Shown here: one piece after another, positions 24,432 through 32,713 of the stretch
Layout: the number at the start of each line of letters is the position of its first letter
How positions within the stretch are numbered: position 1 is the stretch's first letter
From: Verrucomicrobiota bacterium
GTDB lineage: Bacteria > Verrucomicrobiota > Verrucomicrobiia > Opitutales > Opitutaceae
DNA: 64,000 nucleotides
NCBI GenBank assembly: GCA_023428905.1
Contig: JAEYWP010000008.1
Coordinates: 186,001-250,000, forward strand
Direction of reading: 5' to 3'
Program-made: the position numbers and the translations under genes
Notes under the pieces: generated by a model
What the model saw: the letters and a program-made list of their open reading frames with translations, nothing else
Told to the model about the DNA's origin: nothing
The model's database searches: none

Positions 24432-24953
24432 ATGTCCTTCGCTTTTACCCACCGCCTGTTTTCCGCCGTCACCCTCGCGGCGTCGCTTCTTCTCACCACG
24501 GCCGCCGCCCATGCCGAGTCCCTGATCGATGCAGCCGCCGCCAAGCCGGCGCCCGCCTGGACCCTCACCGGTCTGGACGGCAAGCCGGTCAGCTCCGAGG
24601 CATTGAAGGGCAAGGTGGTAGTGGTGGATTTCTGGGCGACCTGGTGCGGCCCGTGCGTGGCCGAGATCCCAGGCTACGTCGAACTCTCCCAAACCTACGC
24701 CGACCAGGGCCTGGTGATCGTGGGAGTCTCCGTGGACCAGGGACCGGCCGCCCAGGTGAAGAAGTTCGTGCAGGCAAAAAAGATGACCTACCCGGTGGGC
24801 ATCGTTGAGGATGACAAGATGATGACCGACTTCGGGGGCGTGGAGGCGATCCCGACGACCTTCATCATCGATCGCGAAGGCCGGATCCGGTTCAAGAAAG
24901 TCGGCGCGATGGAGAAGGAGGAATTCGAAACCCTCCTCAAGCCGCTGCTCTGA
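24432..24953 (+). CDS. TlpA-like periplasmic thioredoxin-fold protein
   Basis: The protein has 173 residues from the ATG at 24432; an in-frame GTG nine bases earlier is also possible. A signal peptide (residues 4-30, AHA cleavage) is followed by a TlpA/ResA-type thioredoxin domain with the redox motif WATWCGPC around residue 67 and the cis-proline segment AIPTTFIID. It would reduce disulfides or haem-binding cysteines in the periplasm. No cytochrome biogenesis gene is next to it. It lies about 95 bases after the M16 peptidase and converges with the GT2 gene, with 9 bases between the two stops. Confidence 0.87.
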   Translation: MSFAFTHRLFSAVTLAASLLLTTAAAHAESLIDAAAAKPAPAWTLTGLDGKPVSSEALKGKVVVVDFWATWCGPCVAEIPGYVELSQTYADQGLVIVGVSVDQGPAAQVKKFVQAKKMTYPVGIVEDDKMMTDFGGVEAIPTTFIIDREGRIRFKKVGAMEKEEFETLLKPLL

Positions 24954-24962
24954 GGAGCGCCG

Positions 24963-26432
24963 TCACCCCGCGCGCGGAATCAAGTCGTGTGTCGACAGGG
25001 CGGCCAGGCCCAGGAAGCCGGCCGCCTGCAGGACGAGCGTGCAGGCCACCGCGACCATCTCCCGGCTGCCAAAATACAGCGCGCCGGCGAGCATCATCCC
25101 GCCGAATACCAGTTCGAGGGCGATCACGGTTGAGAAAAGCGCCCGGCCTCGCAGGGGCGTCAGGAGCCCGCCCGTGCGCACACCCCGGCCACCCTTGGGC
25201 GTGCGCACAAATTCCCCGCCTCGTGTCCAGAGTCCCTCCGCCACCGCGATGCAGCACGTCACGCTCATCGCCAGACCGAAGGCCAGCAGCACGGGCGACG
25301 CGAAAAACAGCAGCACCCCCTCGCGCCACTCGCGCTGGCTGAAATATTGACCGCTGATGTAGAGCACGACGGTCGAGCCGGTCGTGACGATGACGGAAAG
25401 CGGGTTGAGAAAGCCCCAGACCCAATGCTGGGGGGCCTGGCCCATCACGTAGAGGGCGGGCACAAAGAGCAGGGAAAACGTCACCAGGAGCGGGTGCACA
25501 AAACCCACCGTGAGGTGGCTGAAGGCCTCCAGCTTGATCCGAGCCGGAAGCGGACCCGCAAGGATCTCACCGAGTTGCTTGCGCGCGACCTGCACGCCGC
25601 CCTTGGTCCAGCGGTGCTGCTGGCTTTTGAAGGCGGTGAGGTTTTCCGGCAACTCCGACGCGACGGTGTAGTCCTTCAGGTAAACAAACCGCCAGCCGCG
25701 GCGCTGGGCGCGGTAGCTCGCGTCGAGGTCCTCCGTCACCGTATCCGGCGTCCAGCTACCTGCATCCTCCAGGGCGGTGCGGCGCCAGATCCCGGCCGTG
25801 CCGTTGAAGTTGAAGAAAAGCCCGGCGGCGCTACGGGCCACCTGTTCGACCACAAAATGAGCGTCCAGGAAGATGCCTTGGAAGCGGGTCAGGAGACTCG
25901 CGCGGCGATTGCTGAATTCCCAACGCGCCTGGACGACGCCGACCCGCGGGTCGGAGAAATGCGGCATGAGTTGTTCGAGAAAATCGGGTTCCGGGCGGAA
26001 GTCGGCGTCGAAAATGGCAAAGAACGCGGCGGCGCTGCGCTCCATCCCATAGCCGAGGGCGCCGGCCTTGTAGCCGGTTCGGCGCTCGCGCCGCACATGG
26101 GAGACGCGGTGCGCGTGGTCGGGATGGCGGCGGAGCCAGGCCTCGATGATCGCCGGGGTTTCGTCGGTCGAGTCGTCCAACACCTGGATCTCGAGGGGGC
26201 CCTCCCACCGCAGACGCGTCACGCGCTCCAGCAACGCTTCAACCACCAGGGGTTCGTTGTAGAGGGGGCACTGCACGCAGACCGAGGGCAAAGGCCCCGC
26301 CCACGCCAGGGGAGGAGCAGACGCGCGGCGCGCCTGGCGCGCATACAACCAGAGCATCTTGACCCGGTGCAGCCCGAAATAGGCCAGACCGGCGAGCGTG
26401 AGCCCGTACGCCACCAACACGAACGTTGCCAT
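24963..26432 (-). CDS. Processive family 2 glycosyltransferase (cellulose/glucomannan synthase-like)
   Basis: The ATG at 26432 gives 489 residues. There is one N-terminal helix (about 3-22), a cytosolic GT-A domain, and four or five C-terminal helices. Catalytic features are the D,D,D,QxxRW set: VLDDSTDE, FDADFRP, TVTEDLD and QQHRWTKG. This is the signature of processive beta-glycan synthases; the sequence near VQCPLYNEPLVVEALLERV is close to glucomannan/CslA-type enzymes. It would polymerise a beta-linked polysaccharide and thread it through the membrane. No cyclic-di-GMP PilZ domain is present. A start at 26519 would add 29 residues without conserved character. Confidence 0.87.
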   Translation of the reverse strand: MATFVLVAYGLTLAGLAYFGLHRVKMLWLYARQARRASAPPLAWAGPLPSVCVQCPLYNEPLVVEALLERVTRLRWEGPLEIQVLDDSTDETPAIIEAWLRRHPDHAHRVSHVRRERRTGYKAGALGYGMERSAAAFFAIFDADFRPEPDFLEQLMPHFSDPRVGVVQARWEFSNRRASLLTRFQGIFLDAHFVVEQVARSAAGLFFNFNGTAGIWRRTALEDAGSWTPDTVTEDLDASYRAQRRGWRFVYLKDYTVASELPENLTAFKSQQHRWTKGGVQVARKQLGEILAGPLPARIKLEAFSHLTVGFVHPLLVTFSLLFVPALYVMGQAPQHWVWGFLNPLSVIVTTGSTVVLYISGQYFSQREWREGVLLFFASPVLLAFGLAMSVTCCIAVAEGLWTRGGEFVRTPKGGRGVRTGGLLTPLRGRALFSTVIALELVFGGMMLAGALYFGSREMVAVACTLVLQAAGFLGLAALSTHDLIPRAG

Positions 26433-26525
26433 AGGAAGGACGCGTTGACCGGCCGGGCGTGCATTGGCAACCCGGCAGAACGCGTCGGCAGCGGACCGGC
26501 CCCAGGCCGGTCGGTTCAACCCAAC

Positions 26526-27437
26526 CTACGAAACGGCCACCGCTTCGGGCGCAACGGAAACATCCATCCCGAGGATCTCGATGAATTTTCTCATCGCCGG
26601 GGTAAGCACGCGGCCCTTGCGGTGGAGGATCGCCAGCGGGCGGGTGAACTCCTTGCCGCGGAATGGCACCACCGCCAGCGTACCCTGCTTGGCCTCCTGG
26701 CTGACCGTGGCCTGGGGAACGATGGCGATGCCATGGTCGATTTCGACTGCGCGTTTTACGGTTTCGATGTTGTCGAATTCCATCACCGGCTCGATCTCGA
26801 GGCGGTTGTCGCGGAAGATCTGGTCCACCGCCTTGCGGGTCGGGATGTCCGGGTCGAATCCGATGAATTTCTGGCCCATCAGGTCCTTGAGCTCCACCTC
26901 GGGCCGTTTCGACAGCGCGTGATTGGGATGGGTGATCAGGACGAGCCGATCGTTGCGGAAGGGAATCGAGTCGATTTGGCGGACCTTGACCGGGAAGGCG
27001 ACCAGGCCGAAGTCCACCGAGTTATGGAGGATATCCTCGTACACCAAATTGGAACGCCGGTACTCCACCCGCACGTTGACCGAGGGATAGTCGTGCAGGA
27101 ACCGCTTGATGTACGGGGGCAGCTCATGGAGACCGATCGAGTAGATGGTGGAAATCCGGATCGTGCCGCTGATGATCTTCTTCATCTCCTGAAGCTCGCT
27201 CAGCAGCTTCTCGTACTGATGCAGCATCTCCTTTGCAGCTTCGTACACCCGCTGCCCTTCTCGCGTCAGCTGGAACTGTTTCTGACTACGGTCGATCAGC
27301 AGCGTCTTGAAATGCCGCTCCATCGCACGTGCTTGCTGGCTCACCGCAGATTGCGTGATGCCGTTAATTTTGGCCGACTTCGAGAAGCTCTTGGTCTCGA
27401 CCAGATCAGCAAAGATTTTGAAGTTTTCGATTTGCAT
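26526..27437 (-). CDS. LysR-type transcriptional regulator
   Basis: The 303-residue protein has the LysR helix-turn-helix at residues 1-60 (METKSFSKSAK-like region, with TQSAVSQQ as recognition helix start) and a periplasmic-binding-protein-like effector domain from about residue 90. The core looks similar to CysB/CbbR-type members. It is transcribed away from yggS, with 74 bases between the start codons. This short divergent region contains an AT-rich stretch with a palindrome, the usual arrangement for autoregulation and control of the neighbour. The effector is unknown. Confidence 0.88.
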   Translation of the reverse strand: MQIENFKIFADLVETKSFSKSAKINGITQSAVSQQARAMERHFKTLLIDRSQKQFQLTREGQRVYEAAKEMLHQYEKLLSELQEMKKIISGTIRISTIYSIGLHELPPYIKRFLHDYPSVNVRVEYRRSNLVYEDILHNSVDFGLVAFPVKVRQIDSIPFRNDRLVLITHPNHALSKRPEVELKDLMGQKFIGFDPDIPTRKAVDQIFRDNRLEIEPVMEFDNIETVKRAVEIDHGIAIVPQATVSQEAKQGTLAVVPFRGKEFTRPLAILHRKGRVLTPAMRKFIEILGMDVSVAPEAVAVS

Positions 27438-27469
27438 GGAGCCGTTCCGTATCGGCCAGCACTATAAAC

Positions 27470-27497
27470 CCGACTTATCAGTCGGCAATCTAATAAG
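27470..27497. promoter_or_regulatory. Candidate LysR operator in the lysR-yggS divergent region
   Basis: A perfect interrupted palindrome, CCGACT-TATC-AGTCGG, occupies 27470-27485. Partly overlapping it, CTTAT at 27474-27478 is mirrored by ATAAG at 27493-27497. LysR proteins bind such dyads near divergent promoters. It lies in the only AT-rich patch between the two start codons. Binding is inferred from position and symmetry only. Confidence 0.45.
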
Positions 27498-27511
27498 CAG
27501 ACTTTTTATTC

Positions 27512-28204
27512 ATGATTTCATTCGAGGAGTTTAACCATCGTATTCACGCGCTCCAAACGAGCATTACGGATGCTTGTAGGGAGTGCCGCCGCGATCCCGC
27601 GACGGTGGAGCTGCTGCCCGTGACAAAGACCCACCCCGCCGACGCAGCGGCGTATGTGGCGCGGACCGGATTGCCGGGCGTCGGGGAAAATCGCGTGCAG
27701 GAGGCGATCACAAAACGTCAGGCGGTGGCCGCTCCACTGCGGTGGGAATTGATCGGGCACCTGCAGTCCAACAAGGCGCGCCTGGCAGCGGAGCACTTCG
27801 ATCGCATCCAGAGCGTGGACAGCGAAAAACTCCTGGTCCTGCTCGATCGTGCTGCGGCGGAGCTGGGCAGGACGCTGCCGATCCTCCTTCAGCTTAATGC
27901 GGGCAATGATCCCGCCAAATTTGGCGCCGACCTCGCGGATGCGCCGCGCCTGCTGGAGGCGGCGTTGGGAAAAAGTCACCTGCAGGTGGACGGGCTCATG
28001 ACGATTGCTCCGCTCTCCGATGATCCCGCGGTGGCGGAACGTACCTTCGCCACGCTGCGACAAGTGCGCGACGACCTCGGCGCTCGCTACCGCATCGGAC
28101 TGCAAGTCCTCTCGATGGGCATGAGTGGGGATTTCCGCGCCGCCATCGCGGCGGGCAGCACTCAAATCCGCGTCGGCACCGCGCTTTTCGGCGAGCGCAC
28201 GTAA
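27512..28204 (+). CDS. yggS: YggS family pyridoxal-phosphate homeostasis protein
   Basis: The 230-residue protein matches the single-domain YggS/PROSC fold. The PLP-binding lysine is Lys39 in LLPVTKTHP. Other family blocks are GENRVQEA, WELIGHLQSNK, LQLNAGNDPAKFG, and the phosphate-binding end MGMSGDFRAAI followed by STQIRVGTALFGER. It buffers free pyridoxal phosphate rather than acting as a racemase. The start is the ATG at 27512, and the gene is transcribed divergently from lysR. The usual pilT-yggS-proC linkage is not kept, although pilT is only 8 kb to the left. Confidence 0.92.
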   Translation: MISFEEFNHRIHALQTSITDACRECRRDPATVELLPVTKTHPADAAAYVARTGLPGVGENRVQEAITKRQAVAAPLRWELIGHLQSNKARLAAEHFDRIQSVDSEKLLVLLDRAAAELGRTLPILLQLNAGNDPAKFGADLADAPRLLEAALGKSHLQVDGLMTIAPLSDDPAVAERTFATLRQVRDDLGARYRIGLQVLSMGMSGDFRAAIAAGSTQIRVGTALFGERT

Positions 28205-28361
28205 GCGTCTCGCCGAAGCTGCGTCGCCGGCAGCGAAGGCGGAAATCAAGCGTGACGGTATTCCCGCGCGTCGAGACCGCCAGCGCCCTCCCGGTCAAGC
28301 GATAACCGCCGGAGATGCCTTCCCGTTTGCATCACGCTGACTTCCTTTTTCCTTCGGAGCC

Positions 28362-29228
28362 GTGGATACGCACCGCCTCAGCTCCGACCAAAAGACCGCG
28401 TTCCTGGGTTTGATCGACGACGCCACGCCGTCTGTGCGGAAGGCGTTGGTGGCGTATTTCACCGCGCACCCCGACGCGGCGGCAGCGTTCCTGAAAGACA
28501 CGGCAGCGGGCAAGAACCGCGCCCTGGCGTGGCACGCGCGCTGGTTTCTCGAGGAGCTTAAGTTCACCGATCCGATCGCGGAATTCCGCGGCTTCATCCG
28601 GTCCCTGAACTACGAGCTGGAAACAGGCGCCCTTCTCCTCAGCCGCACCGTGACGCCGGGGATCGATATCGGAGCCTGTTGCGAGGAACTGGACGCCATT
28701 TCCAACCGCTGCCGGGACCTGATCGCCGAGCCGACCTCCGCTCGGGAAAAGTGCCGCGTGATCAATCGGGTTCTTTTTCACGAGTACGGATTCCGCGGCA
28801 ACTTCGAGCACTATACCGATCCGCTCAACAGCTTCCTCGACCAGGTGCTCGCGCGCCGGAAGGGCATCCCCATCTCACTTTGCATCGTTTACCTCCTGGT
28901 TGCCCATCGCCTCGGCGTGGACCTCGAGCCGGTCGGCCTTCCCGGACACTTCGTGATCGGTTGTTATGTCGACGAGGCCCCGTTCTTCATCGACCCCTTT
29001 GAACAGGGTGCTTTCCGCACGGTGGACGACCTTTTCGCGCTGCTGCGCCTCCAGCACATCGAACCGAAGGAGACCGACCTCGCCCCCACCCCCGTGCGGG
29101 AAGTGTTGTGCCGCTGCTGCCGCAACCTGGTAAACCACTACCGGGCCGCCGGGGACGAGGACCGCGCCGAGCTTTTCAGCAGCTTTGTCGACGAATTTGA
29201 CGCCACTCACGAGCGCCACGCGCTTTGA
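28362..29228 (+). CDS. SirB1/transglutaminase-like family protein
   Basis: A GTG at 28362 with GGAG three bases upstream gives 288 residues. The central part has the SirB1 core: INRVLFHEYGFRGN, then RKGIPISLCIVYLLVAHRLG and VGLPGHFVIGCY, which carry the Cys and His of the transglutaminase-like fold (papain-like arrangement). The C-terminal tail is helical. The biochemical role of this widely conserved family is unproven; regulation or binding functions have been proposed. It lies 157 bases after yggS and 61 bases before aroE on the same strand, so a loose operon is possible. Confidence 0.83.
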   Translation: MDTHRLSSDQKTAFLGLIDDATPSVRKALVAYFTAHPDAAAAFLKDTAAGKNRALAWHARWFLEELKFTDPIAEFRGFIRSLNYELETGALLLSRTVTPGIDIGACCEELDAISNRCRDLIAEPTSAREKCRVINRVLFHEYGFRGNFEHYTDPLNSFLDQVLARRKGIPISLCIVYLLVAHRLGVDLEPVGLPGHFVIGCYVDEAPFFIDPFEQGAFRTVDDLFALLRLQHIEPKETDLAPTPVREVLCRCCRNLVNHYRAAGDEDRAELFSSFVDEFDATHERHAL

Positions 29229-29289
29229 GAAGGAGACGAACGGGCGTTGCACCCACCGCCCGCACCCGCCGTAGTCGGACGCGGCACGC

Positions 29290-30210
29290 ATGAGCGCACC
29301 GCACCCGATCGAAAAAGACGTCCACACCCTCGACGACCTCGCCGCCTGGCCCCCCGGGGGCACCTGGCTCGCCGTTCTCGGCCATCCCATCCACCACTCC
29401 ATCAGTCCCGCCCTGCACAACAGTGCGCTGGCGGTGATGGCGGAGTGCGCTCCGCGGTATCGGGATTGGCGCTACGTGCGGTTCGACGTCCCGCCCGCCC
29501 AGCTGCCGGAAGCACTGCGCCGCCTGCACGCCGCGCGTTTCCGCGGCCTGAACCTGACCGTGCCCCACAAGGTGATGGCGGTGGACTGCGTGGCGCGGGT
29601 GGATGATGCCGCGCGGCCGATCGGCGCGGTGAATACGCTGCGCTGGAGCGAGGAGGGCTGGCATGGCTTCAACACGGATGGATACGGCCTCGCCACCGGC
29701 CTGGCGGAGGACCTGGGAGCCCTGCTCGCCGGGGCTGACGTCATTCTCCTCGGGGCCGGTGGCGCGGCGCGCGGCGCGGCGGTCGAATGCCTGCAGCGGG
29801 GCTGCGCCTCGCTCGCCATCGCCAACCGCACCCGGGGCAATTTGGATACACTGTTGGCGCAACTGGAGCCGTTGCGCGGCGGGACGCGCCTGCGTGGCTT
29901 CGATCCTGCCGAGCCTCCGGCGGACCTGCCGCGTGGCGCCTGGGTGATCAATGCCACCTCCGCCGGCCTGCGAGCGGGGGACCCGCCCCCCGTCGACCTC
30001 GCCCGGTTCCCTGCACCCGCCGGAGTGTACGACATGATCTACAGTCCGCCCGAAACGCCGCTGCTTGCGGCCGCGCGCGGGCTAGGCCTTCCCGCCGCCA
30101 ATGGCCTCTCCATGCTCGTCCACCAGGGCGCACGCGCCCTCGAGATCTGGACGGGCGGCGACGTGCCGGTGGCCGTGATGCGCCAATCCGCCCGACTCCG
30201 CACGCGGTGA
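29290..30210 (+). CDS. aroE: Shikimate dehydrogenase
   Basis: The 306-residue protein has the complete AroE signature. The substrate domain has GHPIHHSISPALHN and the catalytic lysine Lys94 in NLTVPHK; Asp130 lies in GFNTDGYGL. The nucleotide domain has LLGAGGAARGAA, and a late NATSAG motif is present. It reduces 3-dehydroshikimate to shikimate with NADPH in the pathway leading to chorismate. The DAHP synthase at 34002 serves the same pathway but sits in a different transcription unit. Chorismate is also the substrate of the pigment-locus chorismatase 17 kb away, a metabolic but not a genetic link. Confidence 0.93.
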   Translation: MSAPHPIEKDVHTLDDLAAWPPGGTWLAVLGHPIHHSISPALHNSALAVMAECAPRYRDWRYVRFDVPPAQLPEALRRLHAARFRGLNLTVPHKVMAVDCVARVDDAARPIGAVNTLRWSEEGWHGFNTDGYGLATGLAEDLGALLAGADVILLGAGGAARGAAVECLQRGCASLAIANRTRGNLDTLLAQLEPLRGGTRLRGFDPAEPPADLPRGAWVINATSAGLRAGDPPPVDLARFPAPAGVYDMIYSPPETPLLAAARGLGLPAANGLSMLVHQGARALEIWTGGDVPVAVMRQSARLRTR

Positions 30211-30309
30211 CTCCAATCCGTGGTTAGAATCTTCTCGCGCCACCCGTGGCCACCGCAGTGCCGTCCTATTTGACATTCACGGAGCGCGTGGACGTGATCG
30301 GCCATCCCC

Positions 30310-31215
30310 ATGGCCTTCGACTACGCTGAATTTTCAGCCTCGTTCCCCTGGTTTTTCCCCGGCGTGGCCTTCATTTTCGGCGCGGTGGTGGGCAGCTTCC
30401 TGAACGTCTGCATCTACCGCATTCCCCGGAAAGCCTCCGTGGTCACCCCCGGCTCGCATTGCGCCTGCGGCAAGCCCATCGCCTGGCACGACAATATTCC
30501 CATCCTCAGCTGGTTCATCCTCCGCGGAAAAGCGCGCTGCTGCGGGCGCCCGTACTCGTTTCGCTACCCGCTGGTGGAGTTCCTTACCGGAGCGCTTTTC
30601 CTCGCATGCTGGCTGGCGTTCCCGCCGGCGAAGGCGCTCTGCGGCATGTTTTTTGTCAGCGCGTTGATCTGCGCCACCTTCATCGACCTGGATACCTTCG
30701 AGATCCCCGACCTTTTCAGCCTCTGGCTCGGCATGGCCGGGCTCGTCCTGGCGTTTTTTATCCCGTCGCTGCACGGCCAATACGACGACATCGCGGTGGT
30801 GGCCTCGGTGCGCTCGCTGACCATCGCGCTGAAGGGACTCCTGATCGGCGCCGGCCTTGTCTACCTGATCTGCGAACTCGCCTTTGCCATCCTCAAGAAG
30901 GAGGGCATGGGGCTGGGCGACGTGAAGCTGGTGGCTGCCATCGGCGCCTTTTGCGGATGGGAAGGCACCCTCACCTCGCTTTTTGGGGGAGCCATCCTGG
31001 GCAGCCTCTGGTTCGCCGCCGCGTACGTCTGGCAGCTGGCGTCCGGAAAGAAAATCGAAGTGAAGGCGATGGAGGAGGGCGAGGGGCCGCAGGAACTGGG
31101 AATGAAAACCCAGATTCCCTTCGGACCCAGCCTCGCCGCCGCGGGTCTCCTGCATTTTCTCTACCTGCACCAGTGGGTGAACGCCTACTTCGGCGAAATC
31201 GCCGCGATGCTGTAG
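30310..31215 (+). CDS. pilD: Prepilin leader peptidase/N-methyltransferase (A24 family), variant zinc motif
   Basis: The 301-residue membrane protein has the PilD plan. The methyltransferase loop starts after GSFLNVCIYRIPR, the catalytic aspartates lie in FIDLDTFEIPD and GMGLGDVKL, and about seven helices follow. It cleaves and N-methylates type IV prepilins and related pseudopilins. The zinc-binding cysteines are unusual: Cys51 and Cys53 form a CxC and Cys77-Cys78 are adjacent, instead of the two CxxC pairs of most PilD proteins. The gene converges with galK, with 47 bases between stops. Together with the two PilT genes it shows that the organism makes type IV pili. Confidence 0.9.
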   Translation: MAFDYAEFSASFPWFFPGVAFIFGAVVGSFLNVCIYRIPRKASVVTPGSHCACGKPIAWHDNIPILSWFILRGKARCCGRPYSFRYPLVEFLTGALFLACWLAFPPAKALCGMFFVSALICATFIDLDTFEIPDLFSLWLGMAGLVLAFFIPSLHGQYDDIAVVASVRSLTIALKGLLIGAGLVYLICELAFAILKKEGMGLGDVKLVAAIGAFCGWEGTLTSLFGGAILGSLWFAAAYVWQLASGKKIEVKAMEEGEGPQELGMKTQIPFGPSLAAAGLLHFLYLHQWVNAYFGEIAAML

Positions 31216-31262
31216 CCGTCGCGGCTCGGATGTAGGCGGCGGGCCCTCACGCCGCGTGGAAC

Positions 31263-32408
31263 TCAGCCCACCAGAATCGACGCGCCGTCGCCCGTCTGGC
31301 AGTGCAGGACCTCGGGCTCGGCCCCGTGGCGGGCGGCGTAAGCGCGGCGGACCGAGGCAGCCTCCGTCTCGCCAAAGGCCGGGGTCGCCATGGCCATCAC
31401 CGCTCCGCCAAATCCCCCACCCGTCAGCCGGGCCCCGTAGACATTGGGGGCGGCGCTCAGGAGATCGACCAGTGTATCCAGCTCTTCCGTACTATTCTCG
31501 AACTGCCGCTGGGAGCTGCGATGCGAGAGGGTGAGGAGCTGGCCCACCCGGCAAAGGTCCCCCACCCGCAACGCTTCCTGCGACTGGTCCACCCGCTCGA
31601 TTTCCTCGATCACATGGCGGGCTCGCTTGTAGGCCACCTCGGAGAGGGTGCCGCGGGCAGCATCGAGCCTGGGGAGGTCCGCCTTGACCAGCAGATCCAC
31701 CCCCAGGGCCTTGGCCGCCTCCATGCACTCGCGATGGCGGGCCGCATACAGGCCGTCCACCAGTGCGTGTTTGGTGTGGGTGTTGAAGATCCAGAAGTGG
31801 GCCTCGGGCGGCAGGGGCACGGTTGCAAAACGCGGGCCCTGGCAATCGATGAAGACCAGATGGTCTTTCTTTCCAAAGCCGGAAACACCCTGGTCCAGGA
31901 TGCCGCACGGCACCCCGACGAAGTGGTTCTCCGCATGCTTGCCGATCTTCACCACCGTCTCGCGGGAAGGGTCCTGGTCGGTCGCACGCAGGAATACCAG
32001 GGCCGACGCCAGTTCGAGCGCGGCGGAGCTGCTCAGGCCCGCACCGGTGGGCAGGTTGGAGACGGCGAGAAAGTCGAAGCCCTCGGGTACCCGAAGCCCG
32101 AATACAGGGAAGGCGGCGAGGACGCCGAGCGGATAGTTGAGCCAGCTGGCCGTCCCGGACTGCTTGACCGGCGCGGAGGCGGGGACGCTGGTGATCCGCC
32201 CGGCAAAATCGCTGTAGAAGCGACGCTGTCCGTCCGTCCGGCGCGCGAGCCCCACCCAGACGCCGCGGTCGATCGAGGCGCCAAGCACGGTGCCCCCATT
32301 GTAGTCGGTGTGATTGCCGATGAATTCGATCCGGCCAGGGGCCTGGGATACAAATTCCGGGGCACGTCCGAAGGTTTCTTGGAAACGGGTGAGCAACGAG
32401 TCTTTCAT
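31263..32408 (-). CDS. galK: Galactokinase
   Basis: The ATG at 32408 gives 381 residues, the standard GalK length. The GHMP kinase signatures are all visible: the galactose-binding segment APGRIEFIGNHTDYNGG, the ATP-binding loop LPTGAGLSSSAALE, and the C-terminal TGGGFGGAV. It phosphorylates alpha-D-galactose at C1 in the Leloir pathway. No galT or galE is adjacent, so it is a stand-alone gene here. An upstream start at 32483 would add 25 residues of unrelated character. Galactose use fits a polysaccharide degrader. Confidence 0.93.
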   Translation of the reverse strand: MKDSLLTRFQETFGRAPEFVSQAPGRIEFIGNHTDYNGGTVLGASIDRGVWVGLARRTDGQRRFYSDFAGRITSVPASAPVKQSGTASWLNYPLGVLAAFPVFGLRVPEGFDFLAVSNLPTGAGLSSSAALELASALVFLRATDQDPSRETVVKIGKHAENHFVGVPCGILDQGVSGFGKKDHLVFIDCQGPRFATVPLPPEAHFWIFNTHTKHALVDGLYAARHRECMEAAKALGVDLLVKADLPRLDAARGTLSEVAYKRARHVIEEIERVDQSQEALRVGDLCRVGQLLTLSHRSSQRQFENSTEELDTLVDLLSAAPNVYGARLTGGGFGGAVMAMATPAFGETEAASVRRAYAARHGAEPEVLHCQTGDGASILVG

Positions 32409-32485
32409 GCGGGGGAGACGCAGCGAAAACCGGCTAAGCCCACTTGTCCAACCCGGAGCCGCACCCCACCGCACGGTATCCACGC

Positions 32486-32713
32486 CTAGGGTCCCGCGGA
32501 GCGCGAGCCCGCACCGGATTCATCCGGCCCTTCTCCATTTCGTCCGCGCATCAACACCTGCAAGAGATGCGCCATCGCTTCAACGCGGGTCACCCCGCGC
32601 TGCTCCGCGAGTTGGTCGGCTCGCTTCGCCAGCTGCCGGGCCATCACCTCCGCCTGGGGCCGCGATGCTCCCATCTGCTCACACAGCGCCGTCAATTGAT
32701 CGTGTTCGGTCAC
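32486..32713 (-). CDS. Small hypothetical protein coupled to ygfZ
   Basis: This 75-residue protein starts at a GTG whose last two bases are part of the TGA stop of ygfZ (GTGA), a sign of translational coupling. It is helical and polar, with QAEVMARQLAKRADQLAEQ followed by RVEAMAHLLQVLMRGR, and ends in a Gly/Ser-rich tail. I do not recognise a family. Coupling to a tRNA-modification factor gene is the only functional hint. Confidence 0.6.
   Translation of the reverse strand: MTEHDQLTALCEQMGASRPQAEVMARQLAKRADQLAEQRGVTRVEAMAHLLQVLMRGRNGEGPDESGAGSRSAGP

Noticed and set aside
25347..27467. Long forward reading frame over the GT2 and LysR genes
   Set aside because: It is antisense to two clearly recognised genes and has no motif of its own.
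28187..28217. Hairpin across the yggS stop as terminator
   Set aside because: The 9-bp stem TTCGGCGAG/CTCGCCGAA has no T tract and half of it lies in coding sequence; support is too weak.
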